Assembly (NCBI RefSeq): GCF_029227915.1
Contig: NC_079875.1
Span: 41,313,201-41,377,200, forward strand
DNA length: 64,000 nt
Origin: Hydractinia symbiolongicarpus
Lineage: Eukaryota; Cnidaria; Hydrozoa; Anthoathecata; Hydractiniidae
Direction of reading: 5' to 3'
In this document: piece after piece, positions 45,386-59,094 of the stretch
Layout: every line of letters starts with the position of its first letter
Numbering within the stretch: the first letter of the stretch is position 1
Program-made: the position numbers and the translations under genes
Notes under the pieces: generated by a model
What the model saw: the letters and a program-made list of their open reading frames with translations, nothing else
Databases searched by the model: none
Told to the model about the DNA's origin: nothing

Positions 45386-46938
45386 GGGAATCGCGGGTTT
45401 TCGTTTGCCGGCGATTAAACTTCTTTTATTCAGCGTCTCATCAAAAATGAAAACATTTTTGAAAACTACAAGTCTTATGCGTTTTAGTGGTGAAAAAATA
45501 ATTTAAAAAATCGTTTTGAAAATGAGTTTACTCACAGGGTACTTTCTTTGTATACATTCGACTATACCGGCCAAGCTCGGGATTTACGGGAAATCGCTGG
45601 TTTTCGTTTGCCGGCGATTAAATTTCTTTCATTAAGCGTCTCATCAAAAATGAAAACATTTCTGAAAATTACAAGTCTTATGCGTTTTAGTGGTGAAAAA
45701 ATAATTTAAAAAATCGTTCGGAAAATGAGTTTACTTCCTGGGTACTTTCTTTGTATCCTTTTGACTATACGGGCCGAGTCCGGGATTTACGGGAAGTCGC
45801 GGGTTTTCGTTTGCCGGCGATTAAACTTCTTTTATTCAGCGTCTAATCAAAAATGAAAACATTTTTAAAAACTACAAGTCTCATTGGCTTTAGTGGTGAA
45901 ATAATAACTTAAAAAATCGTTCGGGAAATGAGCTAACTCCCTGGGTACTTTCTTTGTATACTTTTGACTATGCAGGCCGAGTCCGGCGTTTACGGGAAAT
46001 GGCGGGTTTTCGTTTGCCGGCGATTAAACTTCTTTTATTCAGCGTCTCATCAAAAATGAAAACATTTTTGAAAACTACAAGTCTCAAGGGTTTTAGTGGT
46101 GAAAAGATAATTTAAAAAATCGTTTTGGAAATGAGTTTACTCACAGGGTACCTTCTTTGTATACATTCGACTATACGGGCCAAGCCCGGGATTTAAGGGA
46201 AATCGCGAGTTTTCGTTTGCCGCCGATTAAACTTCTTTTATTCAGCGTCTCATCAAAAATGAAAACATTTTTGAAAACTACAAGTCTCATGCGTTTTAGT
46301 GGTGAAAAAATAATTTAAAAAATCGTTCGGGAAATAAGTTTACTCCCTGGGTACTTTCTTTGTATACTTTTGACTATACGGGCCGAGTCCGGGATTTACG
46401 GGAAGTCGCGGGTTTTCGTTTGCCGGTGATTAAACTTCTTTTATTCAGCGTCTCATCAAAAATGAAAACATTTTTAAAAACTACAAGTCTCATGGGCTTT
46501 AGTGGTGAAATAACAATTTAAAAAATCGTTTTGGAAATGAGTTTACTCACAGGGTACTTTCTTTGTATACATTCGACTATACGGGCCAAGCCCGGGATTT
46601 AAGGGAAATCGCGAGTTTTCGTTTGCCGCCGATTAAACTTCTTTTATTCAGCGTCTCATCAAAAATGAAAACATTTTTGAAAACTACAAGTCTCATGCGT
46701 TTTAGTGGTGAAAAAATAATTTAAAAAATCGTTCGGGAAATAAGTTTACTCCCTGGGTACTTTCTTTGTATACTTTTGACTATACGGGCCGAGTCCGGGA
46801 TTTACGGGAAGTCGCGGGTTTTCGTTTGCCGGTGATTAAACTTCTTTTATTCAGCGTCTCATCAAAAATGAAAACATTTTTAAAAACTACAAGTCTCATG
46901 GGCTTTAGTGGTGAAATAATAATTTAAAAAATCGTTCG

Positions 46939-48500
46939 GGAAATGAGTTTACACCCTGGGTACTCTCTTTGTATACTTTTGACTATACGGGCCTAGTCCG
47001 GGATTTAAGGGGAATCGCGGTTTTTCGTTTGCCGGCGATTAAACTTCTTTTATTCAGCGTCTCATCAAAAATGTAAACATTTTTAAAAACTACAAGTCTC
47101 ATGGGCTGTAGTGGTGAAATAATAATTTAAAAAATCGTTCGGGAAATGAGTTTACACCCTGGGTACTTTCTTTGTATACTTTTGACTATACGGGCCTAGT
47201 CCGGGATTTACGGGAAATCGCAGGTTTTCGTTTGCCGGCGATTAAACTTCTTTTATTTAGCGTCTCATCAAAATTGAAAACATTTTTGAAAACTGCAAGT
47301 CTCATGCGTTTTAGTGGTGAAAAAATAATTTAAAAATCGTTCGGGAAATGAGCTAACTCCCTGGGTACTTTCTTTGTATACATTCGACTATACGGGCCAA
47401 GCCCGGGATTTACGGGAAATCGCGGGTTTTCGTTTGCCGGCGATTAAACTTCTTTTATTCAGCGTCTCATCAAAAATGAAAACATTTTTAAAAACTACAA
47501 GTCTCATGGGCTTTAGTGGTAAAATAATAATTTAAAAAATCGTTCGGGAAATGAGTTTACTCCCTGGGTACTTTGTTTGTATACTTTTGACTATACGGGC
47601 CGAGTCCGGCATTTACGGGAAATCGCTGATTTTCGTTTGTGGGCGATTAAAATTCTTTTATTCAGCGTCTCATCAAAAATGAAAACATTTTTGAAAACTA
47701 CAAGTCTCATGCGTTGTAGTGGTGAAAAAATAATTTAAAAAATCGTTCGGTAATTGAGTTTACTCCCTGGATACTTTCTTTGTATACTTTTTGACTATAC
47801 GGGCCGAGTCCGGGATTTACGGGAAGTCGCGGAATTTCGTTTGCCGGCGATTAAACTTCTTTTATTCAGCGTCTCATAAAAAATGAAAACATTTTTAAAA
47901 ACTACAAGTCTCATGCGTTTTAGTGGTGAAAAAATAATTTAAAAAATCGTTCGGGAAATGAGTTTACTCCCTGGGTACTTTCTTTGTATACTTTTGACTA
48001 TACGGGCCGAGTCAGGGATTTACGGGAAGTCGCGGGTTTTCGTTTGCCGGCGATTAAACTTCTTTTTTTCAGCGTCTCAACAAAAATGAAAACATTTTTA
48101 AAAACTACAAGTCTCATGGGCTTTAGTGGTGAAAAAATAATTTAAAAAATCGTTCGGAAAATGAGTTTACTCCCTGGGTACTTTGTTTGTATACTTTTGA
48201 CTATACGGGCCGAGTCCGGCATTTACGGGAAATCGCGGATTTTCGTTTGAGGGCGATTAAAATTCTTTTATTCAGCGTCTCATCAAAAATGAAAACATTT
48301 TTGAAAACTACAAGTCTCATGCGTTGTAGTGGTGAAAAAATAATTTAAAAAATCGTTCGGTAAATGAGTTTACTCCCTGGATACTTTCTTTGTATACTTT
48401 TTGACTATACGGGCCGAGTCCGGGATTTACGGGAAGTCGCGGAATTTCGTTTGCCGGCGATTAAACTTCTTTTATTCAGCGTCTCATAAAAAATGAAAAC
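46939..48500 (+). repeat. Triplicated satellite block, middle copy (others near 42.07 and 49.38 kb)
   Basis: TACTCTCTTTG followed by GGCCTAGTCC, then TTTATTTAGCG, GAAAACTGCAAG and TTTAGTGGTAAAATAAT occur in the same order in three places. The TAGTGGTAAA landmark is at 42641, 47514 and 49951, giving offsets of 4873 and 2437 bp (24 and 12 monomers). The end of this copy is approximate. Confidence 0.78.
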
Positions 48501-51500
48501 ATTTTTAAAAACTACAAGTCTCATGCGTTTTAGTGGTGAAAAAATAATTTAAAAAATCGTTCGGGAAATGAGTTTACTCCCTGGGTACTTTCTTTGTATA
48601 CTTTTGACTATACGGGCCGAGTCCGGGATTTACGGGAAGTCGCGGGTTTTCGTTTGCCGGCGATTAAACTTCTTTTTTTCAGCGTCTCATCAAAAATGAA
48701 AACATTTTTAAAAACTACAAGTCTCATGGGCTTTAGTGGTGAAAAAATAATTTAAAAAATCGTTCGGGAAATGAGTTTACTCCCTGGGTACTTTGTTTGT
48801 ATACTTTTGACTATGCAGGCCGAGTCCGGCGTTTACGGGAAATGGCGGGTTTTCGTTTGCCGGCGATTAAACTTCTTTTATTCAGCGTCTCATCAAAAAT
48901 GAAAACATTTTTGAAAACTACAAGTCTCAAGGGTTTTAGTGGTGAAAAGATAATTTAAAAAATCGTTTTGGAAATGAGTTTACTCACAGGGTACTTTCTT
49001 TGTATACATTCGACTATACGGGCCAAGCCCGGGATTTAAGGGAAATCGCGAGTTTTCGTTTGCCGCCGATTAAACTTCTTTTATTCAGCGTCTCATCAAA
49101 AATGAAAACATTTTTGAAAACTACAAGTCTCATGCGTTTTAGTGGTGAAAAAATAATTTAAAAAATCGTTCGGGAAATAAGTTTACTCCCTGGGTACTTT
49201 CTTTGTATACTTTTGACTATACGGGCCGAGTCCGGGATTTACGGGAAGTCGCGGGTTTTCGTTTGCCGGTGATTAAACTTCTTTTATTCAGCGTCTCATC
49301 AAAAATGAAAACATTTTTAAAAACTACAAGTCTCATGGGCTTTAGTGGTGAAATAATAATTTAAAAAATCGTTCGGGAAATGAGTTTACACCCTGGGTAC
49401 TCTCTTTGTATACTTTTGACTATACGGGCCTAGTCCGGGATTTAAGGGGAATCGCGGTTTTTCGTTTGCCGGCGATTAAACTTCTTTTATTCAGCGTCTC
49501 ATCAAAAATGTAAACATTTTTAAAAACTACAAGTCTCATGGGCTGTAGTGGTGAAATAATAATTTAAAAAATCGTTCGGGAAATGAGTTTACACCCTGGG
49601 TACTTTCTTTGTATACTTTTGACTATACGGGCCTAGTCCGGGATTTACGGGAAATCGCAGGTTTTCGTTTGCCGGCGATTAAACTTCTTTTATTTAGCGT
49701 CTCATCAAAATTGAAAACATTTTTGAAAACTGCAAGTCTCATGCGTTTTAGTGGTGAAAAAATAATTTAAAAATCGTTCGGGAAATGAGCTAACTCCCTG
49801 GGTACTTTCTTTGTATACATTCGACTATACGGGCCAAGCCCGGGATTTACGGGAAATCGCGGGTTTTCGTTTGCCGGCGATTAAACTTCTTTTATTCAGC
49901 GTCTCATCAAAAATGAAAACATTTTTAAAAACTACAAGTCTCATGGGCTTTAGTGGTAAAATAATAATTTAAAAAATCGTTCGGGAAATGAGTTTACTCC
50001 CTGGGTACTTTGTTTGTATACTTTTGACTATACGGGCCGAGTCCGGCATTTACGGGAAATCGCGGATTTTCGTTTGTGGGCGATTAAAATTCTTTTATTC
50101 AGCGTCTCATCAAAAATGAAAACATTTTTGAAAACTACAAGTCTCATGCGTTGTAGTGGTGAAAAAATAATTTAAAAAATCGTTCGGTAAATGAGTTTAC
50201 TCCCTGGATACTTTCTTTGTATACTTTTTGACTATACGGGCCGAGTCCGGGATTTACGGGAAGTCGCGGAATTTCGTTTGCCGGCGATTAAACTTCTTTT
50301 ATTCAGCGTCTCATAAAAAATGAAAACATTTTTAAAAACTACAAGTCTCATGCGTTTTAGTGGTGAAAAAATAATTTAAAAAATCGTTCGGGAAATGAGT
50401 TTACTCCCTGGGTACTTTCTTTGTATACTTTTGACTATACGGGCCGAGTCCGGGATTTACGGGAAGTCGCGGGTTTTCGTTTGCCGGCGATTAAACTTCT
50501 TTTTTTCAGCGTCTCATCAAAAATGAAAACATTTTTAAAAACTACAAGTCTCATGCGTTTTAGTGGTGAAAAAATAATTTAAAAAATCGTTCGGGAAATG
50601 AGTTTACTCCCTGGGTACTTTCTTTGTATACTTTTGACTATACGGGCCGAGTCCGGGATTTACGGGAAGTCGCGGGTTTTCGTTTGCCGGCGATTAAACT
50701 TCTTTTTTTCAGCGTCTCATCAAAAATGAAAACATTTTTAAAAACTACAAGTCTCATGGGCTTTAGTGGTGAAAAAATAATTTAAAAAATCGTTCGGGAA
50801 ATGAGTTTACTCCCTGGGTACTTTGTTTGTATACTTTTGACTATACGGGCCGAGTCCGGGATTTACGGGAAATCGCGGATTTTCGTTTGAGGGCGATTAA
50901 AATTCTTTTATTCAGCGTCTCATCAAAAATGAAATCATTTTTGAAAACTACAAGTCTCATGCGTTGTAGTGGTGAAAAAATACTTTAAAAAATCGTTCGG
51001 TAAATGAGTTTACTCCCTGGGTACTTTCTTTGTATACTTTTGACTATACGGGCCGAGTCTGGGATTTACGGGAAGTCGCGGGTTTTCGTTTGCCGGCGAT
51101 TAAACTTCTTTTATGCAGCGTCTCATCAAAAATGAACACATTTTTAAAAACTACAAGTCTCATGGGCTTTAGTGGTGAAAAAATAATTTAAAAAATTGTT
51201 CTGGAGATGAGTTTACTCACAGGGTACTTTCTTTGTATACTTTCGACTATACGGGCCAAGCCCGGGATTTACGGGAAATCGCGGGTTTTCGTTTGCCGGC
51301 GATTAAACCTCTTTCATTAAGCGTCTCATCAAAAATGAAAACATTTTTGAAAACTACAAGTCTCATGCGTTGTAGTGGTGAAAAAATAATTTAGAAAATC
51401 GTTCGGTAAATGAGTTTACTCCCTGGGTACTTTTTTGTATACTTTTGACTATACGGGCCGAGTCCGGGGTTTACGGGAAATGGCGGGTTTTCGTTTGCCG

Positions 51501-51814
51501 GCGATTAAACGTCTTTTATTCAGCGTCTCATCAAAAATGTAAACATTTTTGAAAATAAAAGTCTTATGCGTTTTAGTAGTGAAAAAATAATTTAAAAAAT
51601 CGTTCTGGAGATGAGTTTACTCACAGGGTACTTTCTTTGTATACATTCGACTATACGGGCCAAGCCCGGGATTTACGGGAAATCGCGGGTTTTCGTTTGC
51701 CGGCGATTAAACTTCTTTTATTCAGCGTCTCATCAAAATTGAAAAGATTTTTGAAAACTGCAAGTCTCATGCGTTTTAGTGGTGAAAAAATAATTTAAAA
51801 ATCGTTCGGAAAAT

Positions 51815-54800
51815 GAGCTAACTCCCTGGGTACTTTCTTTGTATACTTTTGACTATGCAGGCCGAGTCCGGGGTTTACGGGAAATGGCGGGTTTTCGTTT
51901 GCCGGCGATTAAACTTCTTTTATTCAGCGTCTCATCAAAAATGAAAACTTTTTGAAAACTACAAGTCTCAAGGGTTTTAGTGGTGAAAAGATAATTTAAA
52001 AAATCGTTTTGGAAATGAGTTTACTCACAGGGTACTTTCTTTGTATACATTCGACTATACGGGCCAAGCCCGGGATTTACGGGAAATCGCGGGTTTTCGT
52101 TTGCCGGCGATTAAACTTCTTTTATTCAGCGTCTCATCAAAAATGAAAACATTTTTAAAAACTACAAGTCTCATGGGCTTTAGTGGTGAAATAATAATTT
52201 AAAAAATCGTTCGGGAAATGAGTTTACTCCCTGGGTACTTTGTTTGTATACTTTTGACTATACGGGCCGAGTGCGGCATTTACGGGAAATCGCGGATTTT
52301 CGTTTGAGGGCGATTAAAATTCTTTTAATCAGCGTCTCATCAAAAATGAAAACATTTTTGAAAACTACAAGTCTCATGCGTTGTAGTGGTGAAAAAATAA
52401 TTTAAAAAATCGTTCGGTAAATGAGTTTACTCCCTGGGTACTTTCTTTGTATACTTTTGACTATACGGGCCGAGTCCGGGATTTACGGGAAGTCGCGGAA
52501 TTTCGTTTGCCGGCGATTAAACTTCTTTTATTCAGCGTCTCATAAAAAATGAAAACATTTTTAAAAACTACAAGTCTCATGGGCTTTAGTGGTGAAATAA
52601 TAATTTAAAATCGTTCGGGAAATGAGTTTACACCCTGGGTACTTTCTTTGTATACTTTTGACTATGCGGGCCGAGTCCGGGGTTTACGGGAAATGGCGGG
52701 TTTTCGTTTGCCGGCGATTAAACTTCTTTTATTCAGCGTCTCATCAAAAATGAAAACATTTTTGAAAACTACAAGTCTCAAGCGTTTTAGTGGTGAAAAG
52801 ATAATTTAAAAAATCGTTTTGGAAATGAGTTTACTCACAGGGTACTTTCTTTGTATACTTTTGACTATACGGGCCGAGTCCGGGATTTACGGGAAGTCGC
52901 GGGTTTTCGTTTGCCGGCGATTAAACTTCTTTTATTCAGCGTCTCATCAAAAATGAAAACATTTTTGAAAACTACAAGTCTTATGCGTTTTAGTGGTGAA
53001 AAAATAATTTAAAAAGTCGTTCGGGAAATGAGTTTACTCCCTGGGTACTTTCTTTGTATACTTTTGACTATACGGGCCGAGTCTGGGATTTACGGGAAAT
53101 CGCGGGTTTTCGTTTGCCGGCGATTAAACTTCTTTTATTCAGCGTCTCATCAAAAATGAAAACATTTTTGAAAGCTACAAGTCTCATGCGTTTTAGTGGT
53201 GAAAAAAATAATTTAAAAAATCGTTCGGGAAATGAGTTTACACCCTGGTACTTTCTTTGTGTACTTTTGACTATACGGGCCGAGTCCGGGATTTACAGGA
53301 AGTCGCGGGTTTTCGTTTGCCGGCGATTAAACTTCTTTTATTCAGCGTCTCATCAAAAATGAAAACATTTTTAAAAACTACAAGTCTCATGGGCTTTAGT
53401 GGTGAAATAATAATTTAAAAAATCGTTCGGGAAATGAGTTTACACCCTGGGTACTCTCTTTGTATACTTTTGACTATACGGGCCTAGTCCGGGATTTACG
53501 GGAAATCGCAGGTTTTCGTTTGCCGGCGATTAACTTTCTTTTATTCAGCGTCTCATCAAAATTGAAAACATTTTTGAAAACTGCAAGTCTCATGCGTTTT
53601 AGTGGTGAAAAAATAATTTAAAAAATCGTTCGGGAAATGAGCTAACTCCCTGGGTACTTTCTTTGTATACTTTTGACTATGCGGGCCGAGTCCGGGGTTT
53701 ACGGGAAATGGCGGGTTTTCGTTTGCCGGCGATTAAACTTTTTTTATTCAGCGTCTCATCAAAAATGAAAACATTTTTGAAAACTACAAGTCTCAAGCGT
53801 TTTAGTGGTGAAAAGATAATTTAAAAAATCGTTTTGGAAATAAGTTTACTCACAGGGTACTTTCTTTGTATACATTCGACTATACGGGCCAAGCCCGGGA
53901 TTTAAGTGAAATCGCGGGTTTTCGTTTGCCGGCGATTAAACTTCTTTTATTCAGCGTCTCATCAAAAATGTAAACATTTTTGAAAACTACAAGTCTTATG
54001 CGTTTTAGTGGTGAAAAAATAATTTAAAAAATCGTTCTGGAGATGAGTTTACTCACAGGGTACTTTCTTGGTATACATTCGACTATACGGGCCAAGCCCG
54101 GGATTTACGGGAAATCGCGGGTTTTCCTTTGCCGGCGATTAAACTTCTTTTATTCAGCGTGTCATCAAAAATAAAAACATTTTTGAAAACTACAAGTCTC
54201 ATGCGTTTTAGTGGTGAAAAAATAATTTAAAAAATCGTTCGGGAAATGAGTTTACTCCCTGGGTACTTTCTTTGTATACTTTTGTCTATACGGGCCGAGT
54301 CCGGGATATACGGGAAGTCGCGGGTTTTCGTTTGCCGGCGATTAAACTTCTTATATTCAGCGTCTCATCAAAAATGAAAACATTTTTAAAAACTACAAGT
54401 CTCATGGGCTTTAGTGGTGAAATAATAATTTGAAAAATCGTTCGGGAAAAGAGTTTACACCCTGGGTACTTTCTTTGTATACTTTTGACTATACGGGCCT
54501 AGTCCAGGATTTACGGGAAATCGCAGGTTTTCGTTTGCCGGCGATTAAACTTCTTTTATTCAGCGTCTCATCAAAATTGAAAACATTTTTGAAAACTGCA
54601 ATTCTCATGCGTTTTAGTGGTGAAAAAATAATTTAAAAAATCGTTCGGGGAATGAGCTAACTCCCGGGTACTTTCTTTGTATACTTTTGACTATGCAGGC
54701 CGAGTCCGGGGTTTACGTGAAATGGCGGGTTTTCGTTTGCCGGCGATTAAACTTCTTTTATTCAGCGTCTTATCAAAAATGAAAACATTTTTGAAAACTA

Positions 54801-55446
54801 CAAGTCTCAAGCGTTTTAGTGGTGAAAAGATAATTTAAAAAATCGTTTTGGAAATGAGTTTACTCACAGGGTACTTTCTTTGTATACATTCGACTATACG
54901 GGCCAAGCCCGGGATTTACGGGAAATCGCGGGTTTTCGTTTGCCGGCGATTAAACTTCTTTTATTCAGCGTCTCATCAAAAATGTAAACATTTTTGAAAA
55001 TTACAAGTCTTATGCGTTTTAGTGGTGAAAAAATAATTTAAAAAATCGTTCTGGAGAAGAGTTTACTCACAGGGTACTTTTTTTGTATACATTCGACTAT
55101 ACGGGCCAAGCCCGGGATTTACAGGAAATCGCGGGTTTTCGTTTGCTGGCGATTAAACCTCTTTCATTAAGCGCCTCATCAAAAATGAAAACATTTTTGA
55201 AAACTACAAGTCTCATGCGTTTTAGTGGTGAAAAATAATTTAAAACATCGTTCGGGAAATAAGTTTACTCCCTGGGTACTTTCTTTGTATACTTTTCACT
55301 ATACGGGCCGAGCCCGGGATTTACGGGAAATCGCGGATTTTCGTTTGCTGGCGATTAAACTTCTTTTATTCAGCGTCCCATCAAATATGAAAACATTTTT
55401 AAAAACTACAAGTCTCATGCGTTTTAGTGGTGAAAAAATAATTTAA
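51815..55446 (+). repeat. 18-monomer higher-order block, copy 1 (partner about 55464-59094)
   Basis: The order of private variants is repeated at 3648-3649 bp: GAGCTAACTCC with GACTATGCAGG and GAAAACTTTTTG, GAGTGCGGCATT, AATTTAAAATCG, CCCTGGTAC with TTTGTGTAC, GATTAACTTTC, GTCTATACGGG with GGGATATACGGG, and AAATATGAAAAC. Parts of this block recur near 60.1-62.3 kb. Confidence 0.82.
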
Positions 55447-55463
55447 AAAATCGTTCGGGAAAT

Positions 55464-58400
55464 GAGCTAACTCCCTGGGTACTTTCTTTGTATACTTTTG
55501 ACTATGCAGGCCGAGTCCGGAGTTTACGGGAAATGGCGGGTTTTCGTTTGCCGGCGATTAAACTTCTTTTATTCAGCGTCTCATCAAAAATGAAAACTTT
55601 TTGAAAACTACAAGTCTCAAGGGTTTTAGTGGTGAAAAGATAATTTAAAAAATCGTTTTGGAAATGAGTTTACTCACAGGGTACTTTCTTTGTATACATT
55701 CGACTATACGGGCCAAGCCCGGGATTTACGGGAAATCGCGGGTTTTCGTTTGCCGGCGATTAAACTTTTTTTATTCAGCGTCTCATCAAAAATGAAAACA
55801 TTTTTAAAAACTACAAGTCTCATGGGCTTTAGTGGTGAAATAATAATTTAAAAAATCGTTCGGGAAATGAGTTTACTCCCTGGGTACTTTGTTTGTATAC
55901 TTTTGACTATACGGGCCGAGTGCGGCATTTACGGGAAATCGCGGATTTTCGTTTGAGGGCGATTAAAATTCTTTTAATCAGCGTCTCATCAAAAATGAAA
56001 ACATTTTTGAAAACTACAAGTCTCATGCGTTGTAGTGGTGAAAAAATAATTTAAAAAATCGTTCGGTAAATGAGTTTACTCCCTGGGTACTTTCTTTGTA
56101 TACTTTTGACTATACGGGCCGAGTCCGGGATTTACGGGAAGTCGCGGAATTTCATTTGCCGGCGATTAAACTTCTTTTATTCAGCGTCTCATAAAAAATG
56201 AAAACATTTTTAAAAACTACAAGTCTCATGGGCTTTAGTGGTGAAATAATAATTTAAAATCGTTCGGGAAATGAGTTTACACCCTGGGTACTTTCTTTGT
56301 ATACTTTTGACTATGCGGGCCGAGTCCGGGGTTTACGGGAAATGGCGGGTTTTCGTTTGCCGGCGATTAAACTTCTTTTATTCAGCGTCTCATCAAAAAT
56401 GAAAACATTTTTGAAAACTACAAGTCTCAAGCGTTTTAGTGGTGAAAAGATAATTTAAAAAATCGTTTTGGAAATGAGTTTACTCACAGGGTACTTTCTT
56501 TGTATACTTTTGACTATACGGGCCGAGTCCGGGATTTACGGGAAGTCGCGGGTTTTCGTTTGCCGGCGATTAAACTTCTTTTATTCAGCGTCTCATCAAA
56601 AATGAAAACATTTTTGAAAACTACAAGTCTTATGCGTTTTAGTGGTGAAAAAATAATTTAAAAAGTCGTTCGGGAAATGAGTTTACTCCCTGGGTACTTT
56701 CTTTGTATACTTTTGACTATACGGGCCGAGTCCGGGATTTACGGGAAATCGCGGGTTTTCGTTTGCCGGCGATTAAACTTCTTTTATTCAGCGTCTCATC
56801 AAAAATGAAAACATTTTTGAAAACTACAAGTCTCATGCGTTTTAGTGGTGAAAAAAATAATTTAAAAATCGTTCGGGAAATGAGTTTACACCCTGGTACT
56901 TTCTTTGTGTACTTTTGACTATACGGGCCGAGTCCGGGATTTACGGGAAGTCGCGGGTTTTCGTTTGCCGGCGATTAAACTTCTTTTATTCAGCGTCTCA
57001 TCAAAAATGAAAACATTTTTAAAAACTACAAGTCTCATGGGCTTTAGTGGTGAAATAATAATTTAAAAAATCGTTCGGGAAATGAGTTTACACCCTGGGT
57101 ACTCTCTTTGTATACTTTTGACTATACGGGCCTAGTCCAGGATTTACGGGAAATCGCAGGTTTTCGTTTGCCGGCGATTAACTTTCTTTTATTCAGCGTC
57201 TCATCAAAATTGAAAACATTTTTGAAAACTGCAAGTCTCATGCGTTTTAGTGGTGAAAAAATAATTTAAAAAATCGTTCGGGAAATGAGCTAACTCCCTG
57301 GGTACTTTCTTTGTATACTTTTGACTATGCGGGCCGAGTCCGGGGTTTACGGGAAATGGCGGGTTTTCGTTTGCCGGCGATTAAACTTCTTTTATTCAGC
57401 GTCTCATCAAAAATGAAAACATTTTTGAAAACTACAAGTCTCAAGCGTTTTAGTGGTGAAAAGATAATTTAAAAAATCGTTTTGGAAATAAGTTTACTCA
57501 CAGGGTACTTTCTTTGTATACATTCGACTATACGGGCCAAGCCCGGGATTTAAGTGAAATCGCGGGTTTTCGTTTGCCGGCGATTAAACTTCTTTTATTC
57601 AGCGTCTCATCAAAAATGTAAACATTTTTGAAAACTACAAGTCTTATGCGTTTTAGTGGTGAAAAAATAATTTAAAAAATCGGTCTGGAGATGAGTTTAC
57701 TCACAGGGTACTTTCTTGGTATACATTCGACTATACGGGCCAAGCCCGGGATTTACGGGAAATCGCGGGTTTTCGTTTGCCGGCGATTAAACTTCTTTTA
57801 TTCAGCGTGTCATCAAAAATAAAAACCTTTTTGAAAACTACAAGTCTCATGCGTTTTAGTGGTGAAAAAATAATTTAAAAAATCGTTCGGGAAATGAGTT
57901 TACTCCATGGGTACTTTCTTTGTATACTTCTGTCTATACGGGCCGAGTCCGGGATATACGGGAAGTCGCGGGTTTTCGTTTGCCGGCGATTAAACTTCTT
58001 ATATTCAGCGTCTCATCAAAAATGAAAACATTTTTAAAAACTACAAGTCTCATGGGCTTTAGTGGTGAAATAATAATTTGAAAAATCGTTCGGGAAATGA
58101 GTTTACACCCTGGGTACTTTCTTTGTATACTTTTGACTATACGGGCCTAGTCCAGGATTTACGGGAAATCGCAGGTTTTCGTTTGCCGGCGATTAAACTT
58201 CTTTTATTCAGCGTCTCATAAAAATTGAAAACATTTTTGAAAACTGCAATTCTCATGCGTTTTAGTGGTGAAAAAATAATTTAAAAAATCGTTCGGGGAA
58301 TGAGCTAACTCCCGGGTACTTTCTTTGTATACTTTTGACTATGCAGGCCGAGTCCGGGGTTTACGTGAAATGGCGGGTTTTCGTTTGCCGGCGATTAAAC

Positions 58401-59094
58401 TTCTTTTATTCAGCGTCTTATCAAAAATGAAAACATTTTTGAAAACTACAAGTCTCAAGCGTTTTAGTGGTGAAAAGATAATTTAAAAAATCGTTTTGGA
58501 AATGAGTTTACTCACAGGGTACTTTCTTTGTATACATTCGACTATACGGGCCAAGCCCGGGATTTACGGGAAATCGCGGGTTTTCGTTTGCCGGCGATTA
58601 AACTTCTTTTATTCAGCGTCTCATCAAAAATGTAAACATTTTTGAAAATTACAAGTCTTATGCGTTTTAGTGGTGAAAAAATAATTTAAAAAATCGTTCT
58701 GGAGATGAGTTTACTCACAGGGTACTTTTTTTGTATACATTCTACTATACGGGCCAAGCCCGGGATTTACGGGAAATCGCGGGTTTTCGTTTGCTGGCGA
58801 TTAAACCTCTTTCATTAAGCGCCTCATCAAAAATGAAAACATTTTTGAAAACTACAAGTCTCATGCGTTTTAGTGGTGAAAAATAATTTAAAACATCGTT
58901 CGGGAAATAAGTTTACTCCCTGGGTACTTTCTTTGTATACTTTTCACTATACGGGCCGAGCCCGGGATTTACGGGAAATCGCGGATTTTCGTTTACCGGC
59001 GATTAAACTTCTTTTATTCAGCGTCCCATCAAATATGAAAACATTTTTGAAAACTACAAGTCTCATGCGTTTTAGTGGTGAAAAAATAATTTAA
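55464..59094 (+). repeat. 18-monomer higher-order block, copy 2
   Basis: Second copy of the block at 51815-55446, differing by scattered substitutions such as CCGGAGTTTACGG near 55515 against CCGGGGTTTACGG in copy 1, and TCCATGGGTAC near 57904 against TCCCTGGGTAC. Confidence 0.82.
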